The position numbers and the translations under genes are program-made. A model generated the notes under the pieces. The model saw nothing but the letters and a program-made list of their open reading frames with translations, ran no database searches and was not told the DNA's origin. A stretch of DNA of 64,000 bases from Psettodes erumei (taxonomy: Eukaryota; Chordata; Actinopteri; Pleuronectiformes; Psettodidae): assembly GCA_016785225.1 (NCBI GenBank), contig JAFBJZ010000675.1, positions 748,001 to 812,000 of the forward strand, written 5' to 3'. Below are positions 1-12,010 of this stretch, in pieces. Each line of letters begins with the position of its first letter. Position 1 is the first letter of the stretch.

Positions 1-3000
1 CAGACTCTTCCTCCACATAACATGACACCACATAACATGGTGTCTTCATCTAAAACCAGGGAGCATAAGTGTGTTTCTGGAAAAACAGTACTTTAACTCT
101 TTAAACTGCCTGTTTCACAAATGTAAAATGACAGGTAACTGTTTAGGGTGAAACACAACACACACTCGCACCAAGAGCTCCTTTTCTCTCTCTCAGTGCT
201 GTTTAAGAGACAGTTTTATATTTTGCTGTTAAGTTTTGAGTGATCTCTGCAGGAGGAGAAGTGGACATAGCTGACACCAGAGTTTCATTTGGGCAAATGG
301 AGTGAATTTATGACATCTTGATCAGTGAGGATGGGCCACTCTCCTCTAAAGCAGGCCCACTTTGTGATTTAGTTTCATATGAAACAATTTCGCCTTATGC
401 AACCAATCAATTGAAAGGAATTGTTATTGCTGACCCAGAAACATTTTCATGCTCTCATTCACTATAATGCTGTTTTTGTGGCTGATAATGCTAATGATGG
501 CTTATGGATCATTATAGGCTGTTGTAATCCCCCCTGCTCTCCCACTGAGACCAATACTGTAAAATCCTCAGGCATAAGGTCCTGGTCCGTTCTGTTCTGA
601 GCTACTTTAGATGCCATCACTTTGTTTCTTCCTCAGCTGAACGTGAACCAGCCATGCATGAAGTCCACGGCCAGTCTCCTGCCCCTGTGTATAAAATTGA
701 TTTTGGTTTGTTAACTCTCATTTGCCAGCGCCAGGCACTTCAACACTTGGTTATGCCGCCAAGTGTATCGACCTTGGGACAGACTGGTTTTGAATCTTGA
801 TAGAAAGTGTCTAACTGCCGCTGTGTCTGAACGCAGAGGACACGAGGGCCTCTCGGCGAGACGCCGCGCGAGGTTCAGGGGGGCGATGGCAGCACATGAG
901 AGCTTGTTCTGATAATGAATCTAATCCTAGGTGCCTCCATACTCCAGCTAATTGTTTCCAACTAATGAATGGTGCTGAGGTGAGGTCAAGATGTGCGCGT
1001 GTGAGGAGAGAGGATGACTGCGGGCTGTGCTGCGTTGAGGGTGAATTTCCTCACTACTGTTATTTTAATTAAGCTTGGTGCATTTTAGTTCCTGTGTTTT
1101 ATTTCAAAGAATTACAGCTATTAGATTAGTAATTAGACATGTTGGAAAATTCTTGCTGCTTCTATCTGCCTCGGTGAATGGCTAGGTGGATTCAGAACTT
1201 CCCTGCTGTGACAGCATCTTTTGACACAGAGAATTTGTATTGAAAGTTAAAGCCAGTGGTTGTACAGTTTCACAATAACATGGATTTATTAAGAGTTACA
1301 GTGGGTCTATTTAAGAAAGATTCACAAATAATCCACCTCTTACCTCTTACAGTACAGTAACAAAAAAGTTTTTAAAAAAAAAAAAAAAAGAGTTGTGGAG
1401 TTATGCATGAAATCTCCTTTCTCAGTTTTTCATTCTTCCCAACCCTAACTCCAAACAAGAAAACAATATTAGACGCATCTGTAGAACCCTCAATTATGTT
1501 CAAAGACAACATTTTCAAAGTCAAAATTTATGGCAAATAAACTATTAGTTTACGGATAAGCTTCCAGCTCTGGCACTTTGATTCTGTGCGTAAATCATGA
1601 GATGTACAATAGTCCAATGTGGATTCCGTTCCTCTGGATACTGGGCTGATTCTTCTGCCTTCATTTGACCTGACTCAAGTATTCTTCTGTGCAGAAGGTT
1701 TCTCTAGCTCTCATTAATGACAAATATTAAATAAAATTAAATTTACATGGGAAGTATAATTGAAGGTAAAAATAATCAGACACAGCATGGAGCAGTGATA
1801 CAGCATGTGATTGGCCCAGTGGGGTGACTGCATCACATCATTCACAGGGGTAACAGGCTTACTTGTTTCATATTCCAGCTCTTTTTAGCGAATATGTTTC
1901 CTCCATAGACTCCCACCGTTTATCTCGGGCTTCTGCTGAACTTGAAAAACGGCTTTGGCACACCTTGCTACTTTCTTCTGCTGATTTATCTGCCACACTA
2001 ACAATTTCTTTTTTTTTTTTTTAACTTTTCATACAATTCAGTGGATTTACCAAGGCCAATACACCCTCGCTGCACTTTCTCTGTGTCTAAGTGCTGACTG
2101 AACTTACTGAACTGCTCCTTTAGAGATCTATATCAGCCCTTTTTCATTATCTCATAGGATTTATAGAACTTTTATCATTCCCGGTTGCTCTCTGTCATTT
2201 TTTTTTTTTTTTTTACGTTTTTTTCCTCCATCAGTCTTTTTTCTCCCTGTACCTGTATGTGTGTTATGTGTGATGAGCTGGTCACTCTGTGTGTCTGTCA
2301 GTCTGTCTCCCTCTCAACAGTGTTCATATTCTCTGTCAGCTATTAGCTAATCCCTCTTCTAATCCTGTTAAAGAGTGTTATGCTGTTAGCAGCTATTTGG
2401 GATGATCTATTCACACACACACAGACACTCACGCACACACATAGGCATTCATCCTCTCCTCCTCCTCTGTTTTCCATTTTGCCTCTCTGTAAATGTGTTT
2501 TCTGTTCTTCTTCAGCCACCTGATCTTTTATTCATGAGCCTGAGATGGAGAAGAGATGGGCTAATTTATTCACAGCTAACTTTGGCTTGCCACGGTGTGT
2601 AGTCTTTTTGTGTGCGTGTGTACACACAGAAATTACATCTGTTAAGATTATTTGAATGCAGTTCTCTCCTTTCTTGTATGAATCTTTTGTAAATAAGGCC
2701 TTATTCTATGCACAGGCTCATTTTTTGGTGCTTTTTTTCTATTGTATTAAGAGTTTAAAAATGAAAGCTAGAGCAAAGTGAGACATGGCAGAGATGAGTG
2801 TTGCTTCCAATCACATAGATGTGAGTCGAGGTCTTTTTTGGTATACAGATCCAGGGTCATGTTAAACCCAGGTCAACCTGTGACTCGACAGAGATGTTCA
2901 GTCTGTGTTCTTGGCCATGTCTACCACAAATTAGTCCCATATTTCATCAAACATGGGCGTCTTCTCAGGCTTCATTTCTTACTCCTCCAGGCTGAGAGGT

Positions 3001-4991
3001 CTGCAGGTTGCAGTGGAAATTATTCGTGAGCAAAAAGCAAACTCGGTGCAAAAGGAGTCTCATCTGTTGATTTTGGTGGTTGTTAGAAACTACACTTAAG
3101 AGATAAAGCACAAGTTATGTCTTGGCCATTAGATAATCCTGGGGATTTGGTCGGTAAATTTGAGTGAAACACAACTCTTCATTATCTAGGGGAGGGTGTT
3201 AGATGTTAGGGCGCTAAAATCACATGAGGTCCCCAAGGAGTTCCAGTCCAGTGAGTGTGGGGCTGCAGAGCTGAAACGATGAGAAGATCAATTAGTTTGA
3301 AAATTTGCCCGCAACTATTTGGATAATAAAATAAAAACAAAAATAAATGAATGAATGATCAAATACCTCAACCTTATGATATTCCCATCCTCCTCAGCTG
3401 TACTCGGGATACTGATGCTTTGTTATGCCTGAAGATTGTGCGACCACAAACCAAACCATTCATTTCACTTTCAACTAAAGTGAAATGTTACTGAATAAAT
3501 TATGGTTTACTACTGTTTCACTGATTTGATTAGGAAAAAAAGGTATCACAATATAGCAATTATCATTGGGCGATACTGGCATTGCACTCAGTTAGAATTA
3601 CACGTGTCTTAACACACAAACACACACACACACACACGCACAGAACTCCCTACACAGCCATGAGACCTCTCCATGGATCATTGCCTGTTATTACAGCGTT
3701 ATTTGCTTATTGACAGAAACAGTTGGCACACAACACACATGAATACTCACAAAGATTGATGCTGTCGAGAGAGAAGTCAAGAAGAAAGGATATATTGCTG
3801 TTTGTTAACTGATATATATTTTACTATAACTGATGTACAAGACACGTGCTCTTTTCCCCTCTGATTACTGTGAAAATAAAGCAGTGTGACAATCGACCCT
3901 GACAGCGACACATAGATCTGCCTGATTGGTGTTAACTCGGCATTGGGATTAATCATTATTATTACAGTTAATGTTTTGAGAAGCCTTACCTAAAAGTAGT
4001 TAATCTCCCTGTGAACATAAGCTCATTATTCACAAATTAATTCACCTCTCCAAATACAAGCAATTTCACCCTGTCTTGAAAATTAGATAAAGGTTCTCAC
4101 TCACTCCCTCTCATGTGTTTCAACCTTTAAACCGACTGGAGCTGTGTTTGACACTATCATTACCTGTTAGTGCAGACTGCCACCTGTCAGCTACATTGCC
4201 TCCATGGCCTAGAAAATCTATTGACCAATCCACTCAAATTATGCAGAATAAAATTACAGGGTCATGTTTCACATTGATCTCACTCAACGTTTCCGGTGTT
4301 CATCAGCTGTCCGTAATTCACCGTGAAATGTCACGATTAAATTATAGGCTGTGGATCTTGCATAATTCACGCTGTCTTATGATTAATAGTTGCAACACAG
4401 TTTGTTGCATGGGTATAAAGGAAATGTCAGAGAAGGGGATTAAAAATCCACTGGTCTTTGCTTTTTTTCTCCTCTTTTTGTGGCTTTTCTGCAAGAAGCC
4501 GGTTACAGATATAGAACTGCTGAGCTGCCGATTGCCCTTGTCCTTTCAAAAATGCCAAATGATCAAATCATATAGTTTCACCATTAAAAGAGCTGTCAAT
4601 GACTGACAGAAAAGGTACTCTTGAGCTATTCTGAGAAACATCTCAGCATTACCACGTAGCAGCTGACCATCATATATCACCAAGGGCCACACTGTCCTCC
4701 AAGCGGTGATTGCTTGAGAAGCTGGGGTCAGGTTAATAATGATTCCTGCTCCATTAATTTTACTGCTCCAGTCTGGACTGGACCCTCTTAAGGGTGGCAT
4801 GTGTTTAATTAATCATCTCATCCTGATGTCTGGTCAGTGGTCACCCTATCCATCTCTCACTGTTCCTCTCCGGATGAATAAAAAGAGCTTTCCATTAAGT
4901 GTGCAGAAATGGAAAAATTGAAGACTTAATTAATATGCTTCTCTCTCTCTCCATCCCTCCTGTCTCTTTGTTCTCCCCTCTCCCCCTTCAG
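1..4991 (+). other. upstream intron of aff2 (partial)
   Basis: No coding sequence is supported. It contains short A and T runs (about 1374-1389, 2009-2022 and 2199-2213), a small CA repeat at 3612-3642 and a CpG-rich patch at about 836-890. The 3' end is a clear polypyrimidine tract and acceptor at 4940-4991. Long open frames here have no family resemblance. Parts of 3900-4740 are non-repetitive and AT-rich, and could be a conserved non-coding element, but this cannot be judged from one sequence. Confidence 0.7.
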
Positions 4992-5667
4992 ACTAATAAA
5001 GGTGATGCGTTGGCCAGTCGCGTCCAGAACACGCTGGGCTCTTACGAAGAAATGAAAGACCTGTTAACCAGCCACTCCAACCAGAGCCACTTAGTGGGAA
5101 TCCCCAAAGGCAGCAGCGCAAACAACAACCTGCAAACCCCGGCCACTTTAACGACAGAAAGACCCGCCATGGAGTCCCAGCTTTTCAATGAAACTTTAAG
5201 AGGAGGAGCAGGAGGAGGAGGAGGAGGAGGAGGACCAGAGGCATGTGGGGAGAAGAGGATGGCAAATGCACCTTCTTCATCTTCAACCTGCATGCAACCT
5301 CCTGCTCCGACCACATCATCATCAACCACATCAACAGTCCCACATCAGAGTTCAAAGAAGTCCCGAAGCTCCATGGACTGGTCGAGGGGAAGCCACGGAC
5401 AGAGTACCCAAGGACCAGGCCTCGTTCTGGGGTTAGGACAGAATGGCCAGGGGCAGGCTGCAGGAGCCACCGGTGGGAGAGGGAAAATCTCTTTATTAGA
5501 GGAACAGCAAATGCAAAGGCACGATGAGCTGTTTAGCTCACTGAAAGATGAACTGGGTCTAAAAGGAGATTCAAGCCCTTCTTCTTCCTCCTCATACTCC
5601 TCTTCCTCTTCTTCTTCATCTTCGAGAAGGCACTCTTCCCATCCCTCCAAAACCCTTCCTCTTCCAG
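4992..5667 (+). CDS. aff2: aff2 large exon, first half (AF4/FMR2 N-terminal region)
   Basis: The exon follows a pyrimidine-rich acceptor (tctcccccttcag) and ends at CCAG|gtaaat. It enters in phase 0 at ACT and leaves in phase 1 (676 nt). It starts TNKGDALASRVQNTLGSYEE, the AFF block just after the P-TEFb-binding N-terminal helix region, followed by HSNQSHLVGIPK. A later KSRSSMDWSRGSHGQST block resembles FMR2. Between the conserved blocks the sequence is low-complexity: a Gly tract built on eight GGA codons (5211-5234), and a Ser tract (5571-5624) built on mixed TCN codons. A conserved-looking EEQQMQRHDELFSSLKDEL segment lies between them. Reading through the donor would reach a stop at about 5742, which supports splicing. 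This region is probably disordered and nuclear. Confidence 0.9.
5211..5234 (+). repeat. (GGA)8 coding repeat, poly-Gly
   Basis: Eight GGA codons run in frame and give eight Gly residues, preceded by GGA GGA GCA. It is an in-frame trinucleotide repeat, so slippage would change protein length without a frameshift. Its reverse complement makes an open Pro-rich antisense frame that should not be annotated. Confidence 0.9.
5571..5624 (+). repeat. Ser-rich coding tract
   Basis: Eighteen codons encode 16 Ser plus one Pro and one Tyr, using TCT, TCC, TCA, TCG and AGC. Mixed codon use suggests an older, partly selected tract rather than a fresh TCT expansion. Serine-rich stretches are typical of AFF proteins. 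Confidence 0.85.
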
Positions 5668-6516
5668 GTAAATCTTACACAAAAACATCTGAAAGGAAAT
5701 TGGGTGACATTAGGGAAATGCATTTTTTTCATCCTGAGAGTTAAAAATATTGACAGCGAGTTGTGCACACCTCCTGTAATTCCCACTTGGGAATGTTGAC
5801 AAATTCTTGAATGGTTACCCACGTTTCTTGTCTTCTAGTCACATGATCTACGTAGCCTGAATTAGCTGGATTTGCAGTGTTTGAAGCATTAGTTAACAAG
5901 TGAAACCAATTACAATCAAACAGTATTTAGCACATTAGCAATTGCTGAATCACTTGTGTTAATGATCAAGTGGGCGATAATGTTGCTGTGAGAAATCATT
6001 GATATCCGCATCTCAGATATAAAAAATGAACATTTTGCTTCCATGTGGTTGTTCATATTTATAGTCTCAATTAATTGACATGAGTGTGGAATGAGCAGGT
6101 TGTTGGTCATATACACATCATGCAAAGTATTTTTCATTTACATGTAAATAAATGCATTTTGCAAAATATGTCACTGTTCCTTGAAGAGGCTGGGGATTTG
6201 ATCAAACTTGTTACTTATACAAAAGAAATTGAACGTGTTATATTTTGACTTTTAAGGAAAATCTTTGCATTTGCAAAACAGACTCTGTCACAGGAGGTAT
6301 TTCTGAAAATCAACATCTGTTATCGATGATTAGCACATCTGGCAGTTGATTTCTAAACCACCCTGCAAAATCATTTGTTTTGTTTGTGGTTGGCTCAGTC
6401 CATCTGCGAGAAGGGATTTTTGGCTCTCAACCTTCATTAGATTTTGACAGCACAGAGCAGAGCAATATTCAACTATATCAGGTGTGGTTTTCTTCTCTTT
6501 CACTTCTCCTTCACAG
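5668..6516 (+). other. intron, 849 bp
   Basis: The intron runs from gtaaat to ttctccttcacag and splits the large family exon in phase 1, within low-complexity coding sequence (LPLP / D-SGNF). It holds AT-rich unique-looking sequence; I see no repeat or gene inside. Confidence 0.8.
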
Positions 6517-6951
6517 ACAGTGGCAATTTTCGATCTTCCACCATGGACAGTGGCCATCTCAAGTCTTCTACTACCACAGAAAATGGCGGCCACTTTAAAT
6601 CATCCCCGTTTGAAAATGAAACAGGTTCTCACTTCTCGACATCCTCCTCCCCGCTGGCTTCCACATCGGTTCTGACGACACCTACTCCTGGTCTAACCAC
6701 GCCCACATCTGGACTAACTACCCCCACCTTCCCACCTGGTAGCCTATCAGGGAAGTCGATTGCAGTTCAGCAGAAGCCCACAGCGTACGTTCGACCAATG
6801 GATGGCCAGGACCAGGCACCGAGCGACTCTCCCCAGCTTAAACCCCCTCTAGTGGCCACGGAGGGATTCAATGGCAGTCAGGCCTATGGAGGAAACTCGG
6901 GAAACGTGAAGAATAAACTACCAAAGCTGAGTCTCAAGCCACACAGGGGAG
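6517..6951 (+). CDS. aff2: aff2 large exon, second half (SIAH degron and KLPK block)
   Basis: The acceptor is tctccttcacag and the donor is GGGGAG|gtaaga. The exon is 435 nt and enters in phase 1 (G+AC = Asp). Residues include SSPLASTSVLTTPTPGL, two 7-residue TTPTxGL repeats (6675-6716), then FPPGSLSGKS, the hallmark [19 protein letters not shown], and near the end NKLPKLSLKPHR. I recall the human AFF2 counterpart as [22 protein letters not shown] and KLPKFTILQTSE. As written the exon ends in phase 1, while the next recognisable exon starts in phase 0. One G fewer in the GGGG run would give an ending in Glu at the same distance from KLPK as in the human protein. Confidence 0.9.
6777..6797 (+). 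other. SIAH-binding degron PTAYVRP
   Basis: The encoded PTAYVRP fits the SIAH ubiquitin-ligase motif PxAxVxP and is followed directly by MDGQDQAP. In the AF4 family this block is known to control protein turnover; mouse Af4 mutations here stabilise the protein. The match is exact and in frame with the exon. Confidence 0.8.
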
Positions 6952-8060
6952 GTAAGAGACCAACAACTGTGACGTAATAACACTACATTTTTAAATCAGA
7001 TTAATGAATGCTGGATAGATTTTTCTCAAAACAGTATTTAACACTAACAATAAGTGCTAATAATTATGTAAGTCTGGCTCGAACAGGCTCATATAATCGT
7101 TTAAATTGATTATTACATTTTCCTCTTATTAGCTCTTTAAAAACCTTTCAACTATCACTAACAGTGTTACGTCATTCCTAAACCTTTACAGCAAAAGAGC
7201 AGTAATTTTTATTTTATTAAAGTCAATTTCAAACTCATATCTGTACAGTGAAGTCTAGAGCTGGACAAAGGAGCCTGTTTTACACCATCATGTCTGTACA
7301 TGATCACAATAAAGCTTGTGCCACAGCCACATAGAAGGTCCTGTGCAACTTGTGTGCACACAAATAAAGTAATGATAAAAAGTAATAGCTTCAGCATGCA
7401 ACCTCCCCTAAATCCACATATTGTTATCTAAGCATTTCTGTTTACACATGTTTGCCATTCTAATATGTCACCATAATATGTTGATTTGGTGTCATAAAGC
7501 TGGTGAAATCTTAATATAAAGCTTTTTAAATGAAGTCATAAGGAATTAGTTGCACTGTCCATGCTGTTGCACTGTTGCAACACCTGAATCATCATGTAAC
7601 AACAGGGTTTTTGCTTTCGACAGATGATTTAACAGTTTTACACTTTTAAATGTTTTAACTAAACATATCACAGTTTGAGAGTGTTTAATGTGCGTGTAGC
7701 ATATGGGTGGAAATACAGTAAAAGCTTAGAAAACAATCCTAATCTTATTACAAAGAATTCCATGAAAGAAATGTAATTAGGTACAAAAGATATAGAATGC
7801 AGAGACAGAGACTATTAATGTTGGTTGCATAGCTATTAATGTCCAGCTGAAGAACTGTTATTGATTTCCAGAGGAACTCAGGAACTCAAAAGAAACAGAA
7901 CTGGTCCAACTGAAATACATATTTATTCATTATCCATTTATGATAAGAAATTCACCTCTCCAAAAGCATTGAATTTTGAGCGTATTTTTTGGTTGTGAGC
8001 ACTTTGACTTCCAATGTGAGAGTCTCTCACTCACTCTGACTCATTCAACACTCTGGCCTC

Positions 8061-8063
<3 letters not shown>

Positions 8064-8097
<34 letters not shown>

Positions 8098-8144
8098 CTC
8101 ACTTAGTTTCCTTTTCAAAACAGCATGGAACACCAGGCTTGATG

Positions 8145-8204
<60 letters not shown>
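8064..8204. repeat. (TC)n at 8064-8093 and (TG)n at 8146-8204
   Basis: A ~30-nt TC repeat is followed 53 bases later by a pure 59-nt TG repeat. Frames through it read as Leu-Ser or Cys-Val runs and are not genes. Confidence 0.95.
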
Positions 8205-8205
<1 letters not shown>

Positions 8206-9149
8206 GTGTGCTGTGTGAAACTAGTTGACAGGCGGGTAGTCATCCATATCGAGCGAGCCAGCTGTTCCTGTGCTTTGATAGAGCTGTGTGTGTGTGTGTG
8301 TGTTTCAGTGTGTGTCTGCGTGCGTGTAGCACTCTAAATGAGCCCGAGATGGAGCTTTGAGCATATGGCACCGAAAAGGAGAAAGCAAGGGAGACAGGGG
8401 AGAGGGGGAGGGAATTAAAATATTCTTTACTTTCAACACTTTCTGATGCAGGGGTAAGAAGTACATTCATGGCCATGAGTGGTTTCTTTCACTTTGTTTC
8501 ACCCACACATCCAAGGATGCTCCGTTATCGCCTGCTTACCATTTAGTTTTCATTCCACTCATATTTATTCTGGCGAGAGTTTAGTGGAAGGAAAATGTAA
8601 ACTCAGTACGTACTGGGAGGGAGGAAGAGAGGGATATGAGAGGAAAAGGGGAGACTGATGATGAGAAATGGTGGTGGTGGTGGGGGGCTGAGAGAGGAAG
8701 GAGCAGAGCGATAGGGGTAGACAATGAGTGACTGATTACAGCACCTTATCATCGCTGTATTTGCTCTGCTTAGATGAGTTATTGGAAATGTTCTGCAGCT
8801 TAAACAGCAAACAGCAGCAAATCAGAGGACTGAACCGAACAGCAAACCAAGGTCGCACAGAGTCCTGCTGCTCATCTAATAGCAGCAAACCAGGCTTTAA
8901 CGTGCCCACATTTTACCCGTTGATTAGTGAACGCCTGAACGGAAAGTGGAGCAACAGAAAGCAGTAACGACGATGGGCCTAATGCATCACGTGATTGCAA
9001 AACCAATGAAAGAAATTCCTATGGAATGAATCAACATGACTGATTTCCCCTGGTAGTGTTTTCACATTCACTGGGGTGCCACGAATGCGTGTGGAATACT
9101 CAGTGTTTGGCTCACAGTCCTGCTGTGGAGTGGACAGGGATTTTGTGAA

Positions 9150-9186
<37 letters not shown>

Positions 9187-9351
9187 GAGAGAGAGGGTGT
9201 GTGTGTGCAATAAGCCCTTTAACTGCTCGGGAAGCTTTCTGTTAGCACTATAGAATTATTGATTAGAGCCCTTTTATTCCCATGTGTGTGTGAGGGAGAG
9301 AGGTGGAGTGATAACACTATTGATCTTGAACAGTTACAGTAGACTTAAATC

Positions 9352-9387
<36 letters not shown>
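9150..9387. repeat. compound (TG)n-(GA)n at 9150-9208 and (CA)n at 9354-9387
   Basis: A TG run changes directly to GA/GAGG, returns to TG, and is followed by a 34-nt CA run. These are ordinary teleost microsatellites. Confidence 0.9.
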
Positions 9388-9389
<2 letters not shown>

Positions 9390-9806
9390 GTTGTAGTCAG
9401 CAGCTCAGTGTGACACAGCACATGATTTTACTTTGGAGTGATCCAGGCTGAGATATTCTGACGCTATTATGTTTGTACACACAAGCAACTGCTGTGTCAA
9501 ATGCATCAAGCCAGAAATGAGGTAAAATAAACAATTAAAAGGTAAAGTTACAAGCTCACATATGCTAAACACATAAAGCATCTGGAAACTTGTCTTCAGT
9601 TTATTTCTTTATAACATCAAATATTCCTGACCAAATATGCAATACAAGTTCAAACTCGAAACTCATAGTGACCAAATACTAAAACCAAATTCCAAATCTG
9701 ATTCAAATTTTGCTAAATCCTGAGAAACCTCGGATGTGACATAACCAAAAGGACTTAAACTCTGGGAGAGCTAATGTAGGACCCCTGCACTTTGTGTCAG
9801 GAGCCT

Positions 9807-10092
9807 TTAACACCTTAACGCCTATTGTCACGATTTGCAAATGCAGCCAAAATAGCATCTGTATTCCTCCATTGCCGGTTGATGCATTAAGAATACATAC
9901 CTAGGGACCTTTTGCAAGCATTAGTTTCTCATGGTACAGGTCGGAGGGAACACGACATCCTGTTAGATTTATATCTATTTTATGTGCTATACTCAAATTA
10001 ACACTCTCAATTTAATTTAGCATCTACTTGAAAGCAAAAACCCCAATTTTTTTTTTGATAATTGGAAATAAATTCAGGCGTTAAGGGGTTAA
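9807..10092. mobile_element. piggyBac-type MITE, 278 bp with TTAA target sites
   Basis: The segment 9811-10088 is flanked by TTAA on both sides (9807-9810 and 10089-10092). The ends are inverted: CACCTTAACGCCT at left and AGGCGTTAAGGGG at right, matching as inverted repeats at 12 of 13 positions. TTAA duplication with CCC(T)TTAACG-like ends is the signature of piggyBac-superfamily elements. The interior has no transposase frame, so it is non-autonomous. There is no sign of effect on the host gene. Confidence 0.8.
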
Positions 10093-11889
10093 AGCAGCAT
10101 GAATTACTGTCTGGGCTTTGGCCTATCATGACTGTGTTAAGGGCTGATAAGAGCACAGAGCCGAAATCAGAACTGTGAAGTTATGGGCTGTAAAACCAAA
10201 ATAATGAGCTGAAAGACGCTTCAACAAAAAGATTCACATTACATGATGTCATTTGACCCATTCTTAATATGAAGATACTGATTGGTGCTTTAAACTGTAT
10301 TCTGTAGCCTATTGTATTTTCTTTCAAAACTCGCATAAGATGCAACAACAATCTTGAGTAATATACTAGATTTTAATCTTAATTACAAACTCATAATAAA
10401 TTCAATAGGCTTGTATAAAATGCTGCTCTATAAATAAAGTCATTTTTTTCCTCAAAGTAGAAAAACTAGCAGAAGAAGGCACATCAGAGAAACATTTATA
10501 TTTTACAAAAAAAAACTTGTTTTCCATGAAGGCAAGCTGTCAGCATCCTTTTAGTGACATTCAGTTGCTTTGAGCTTCCATTGCATTCGCATTCAGGTAG
10601 ACAACACTCAAGTGAAGTGGATATATAAGTACATTTGTGTGACCCTGCGAGCAAGGCTGCAAGAAGGTAAACAAGGAGGCGACAGGTGACATTTCCAGCA
10701 GCACTGTGACAAGTTTCATTTACATGTGGTTCAAAGTATAGAGTTGATTTAATTTCACACTGATTTGAGGGCCTGCTGTGAGGTTTCCATCAGGCGTGTG
10801 TAGAGGTGCATACAGTGATTCACCACTAATGTAGCGGTAAATAAGAAGCAGGGTAGACTAAGACCTGCAGTCAGTAATCACCGTGAGGCCAACACCAACA
10901 CCAACCAAATCCATTCCAGGCTCAGAGAAAGAATTTATTTATGCCTTTTTGCATGAAAAGATCCTGCCTTTATATAATTCACAAACTCCATAAAGGGAAT
11001 GTGGGAGGCTAAGAAGGCGCTTAAACTGACTCCAGGTGCCTTTCTCTCCAGTACATCCCTGCCTCTTGCCCTCTGAACAGTGGTTTGTCATGTTCTTTAT
11101 GTTTCAGCACGAGCGGCTTTCTAGCCCTATAAACAGCAGAAAGCGCTCACTTGAAATATACTGCTGAAGGGGTTATGAGGTCCGTTGGACAGGATGATGC
11201 CAGGTTCATGTAGCATGAAAGGCTAAGTTGTGATGATGCAAATAAAGTTTAAAATTGTGCAAATGATTACAATTAACACAGCAAAATTAACCACCTCTCT
11301 TTATTCAAAAGGCTTATCCTAAAAGCATTTCCTTATGTATTAGGGCCAGGTGTCTTCCCTTAAAGAGCTTGAACCAAATGACACATTTAGGAAAGTGCAA
11401 AGGGTTTGATCATCACCTGAACTCGGTTTGAATATTTTAGCTGCTAAGGTTAGTGTACTGAGACCTCAGGGAAAGCAGCTATAACTGTAGCTGGAAGGTG
11501 CCAGATGATGTCACATGCCGATTTACATATTATGTGCTACATCAAGCATTTGTGACTTAGATGAGCTTGTGCACAACAGCAGCAGGCTCACCGATTTCCT
11601 CACAAAAGATTGTGGAATCATTTCTTTAAGATCCTTACAGTCATTTTGCTACAGTGAGCCAAAGTGGTTCACATGTAACTGACTTTCTTATCAAAGAACA
11701 CTTAGCTGACTTGCTTAAGTTAATGGTCACTTTTACCATATCAACGATGGAATTAACTGTCTATGGGTGATGTGAGAGAGGTTGCTTGTAGTGATGAAGC
11801 CACAGATAATTATCACTACAGTCGCTCTCTTGGCCCCTCATAAACCTTGCTCCAGCCACGGACAGACAACCAGCCATTAGCTGGTGTGT

Positions 11890-12010
11890 GTAGTGGAGTA
11901 TTTAGCTGCTAAAGAGCTAAATGTTTACCTCAGGAGTTGGGGGGGGACCAAAACACAGTTAGAATACCAGTGACACAACGTTATATTTGCCAGGTGGACA
12001 GAAAAATGAC
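11890..12010. repeat. dispersed repeat, 'TTTAGCTGCTAAAGAG' family, copy 1
   Basis: It contains ATTTAGCTGCTAAAGAGC, CTCAGGAGTTGG, a GACCAAAA stretch and CAGGTGGACAGA. The same word order recurs at about 61220-61345, and the first part at 29735-29785. I recognise this as a widespread fish repeat but cannot name its class. Confidence 0.5.

Noticed and set aside
4115..4606. A 163-codon open frame in the upstream intron
   Set aside because: No recognisable domain or coding pattern; it lies in AT-rich intron sequence of a gene on the same strand.
5042..5650. Antisense Pro- and Glu-rich open frames opposite the first exon
   Set aside because: They are mirror images of the Gly and Ser codon repeats of aff2.
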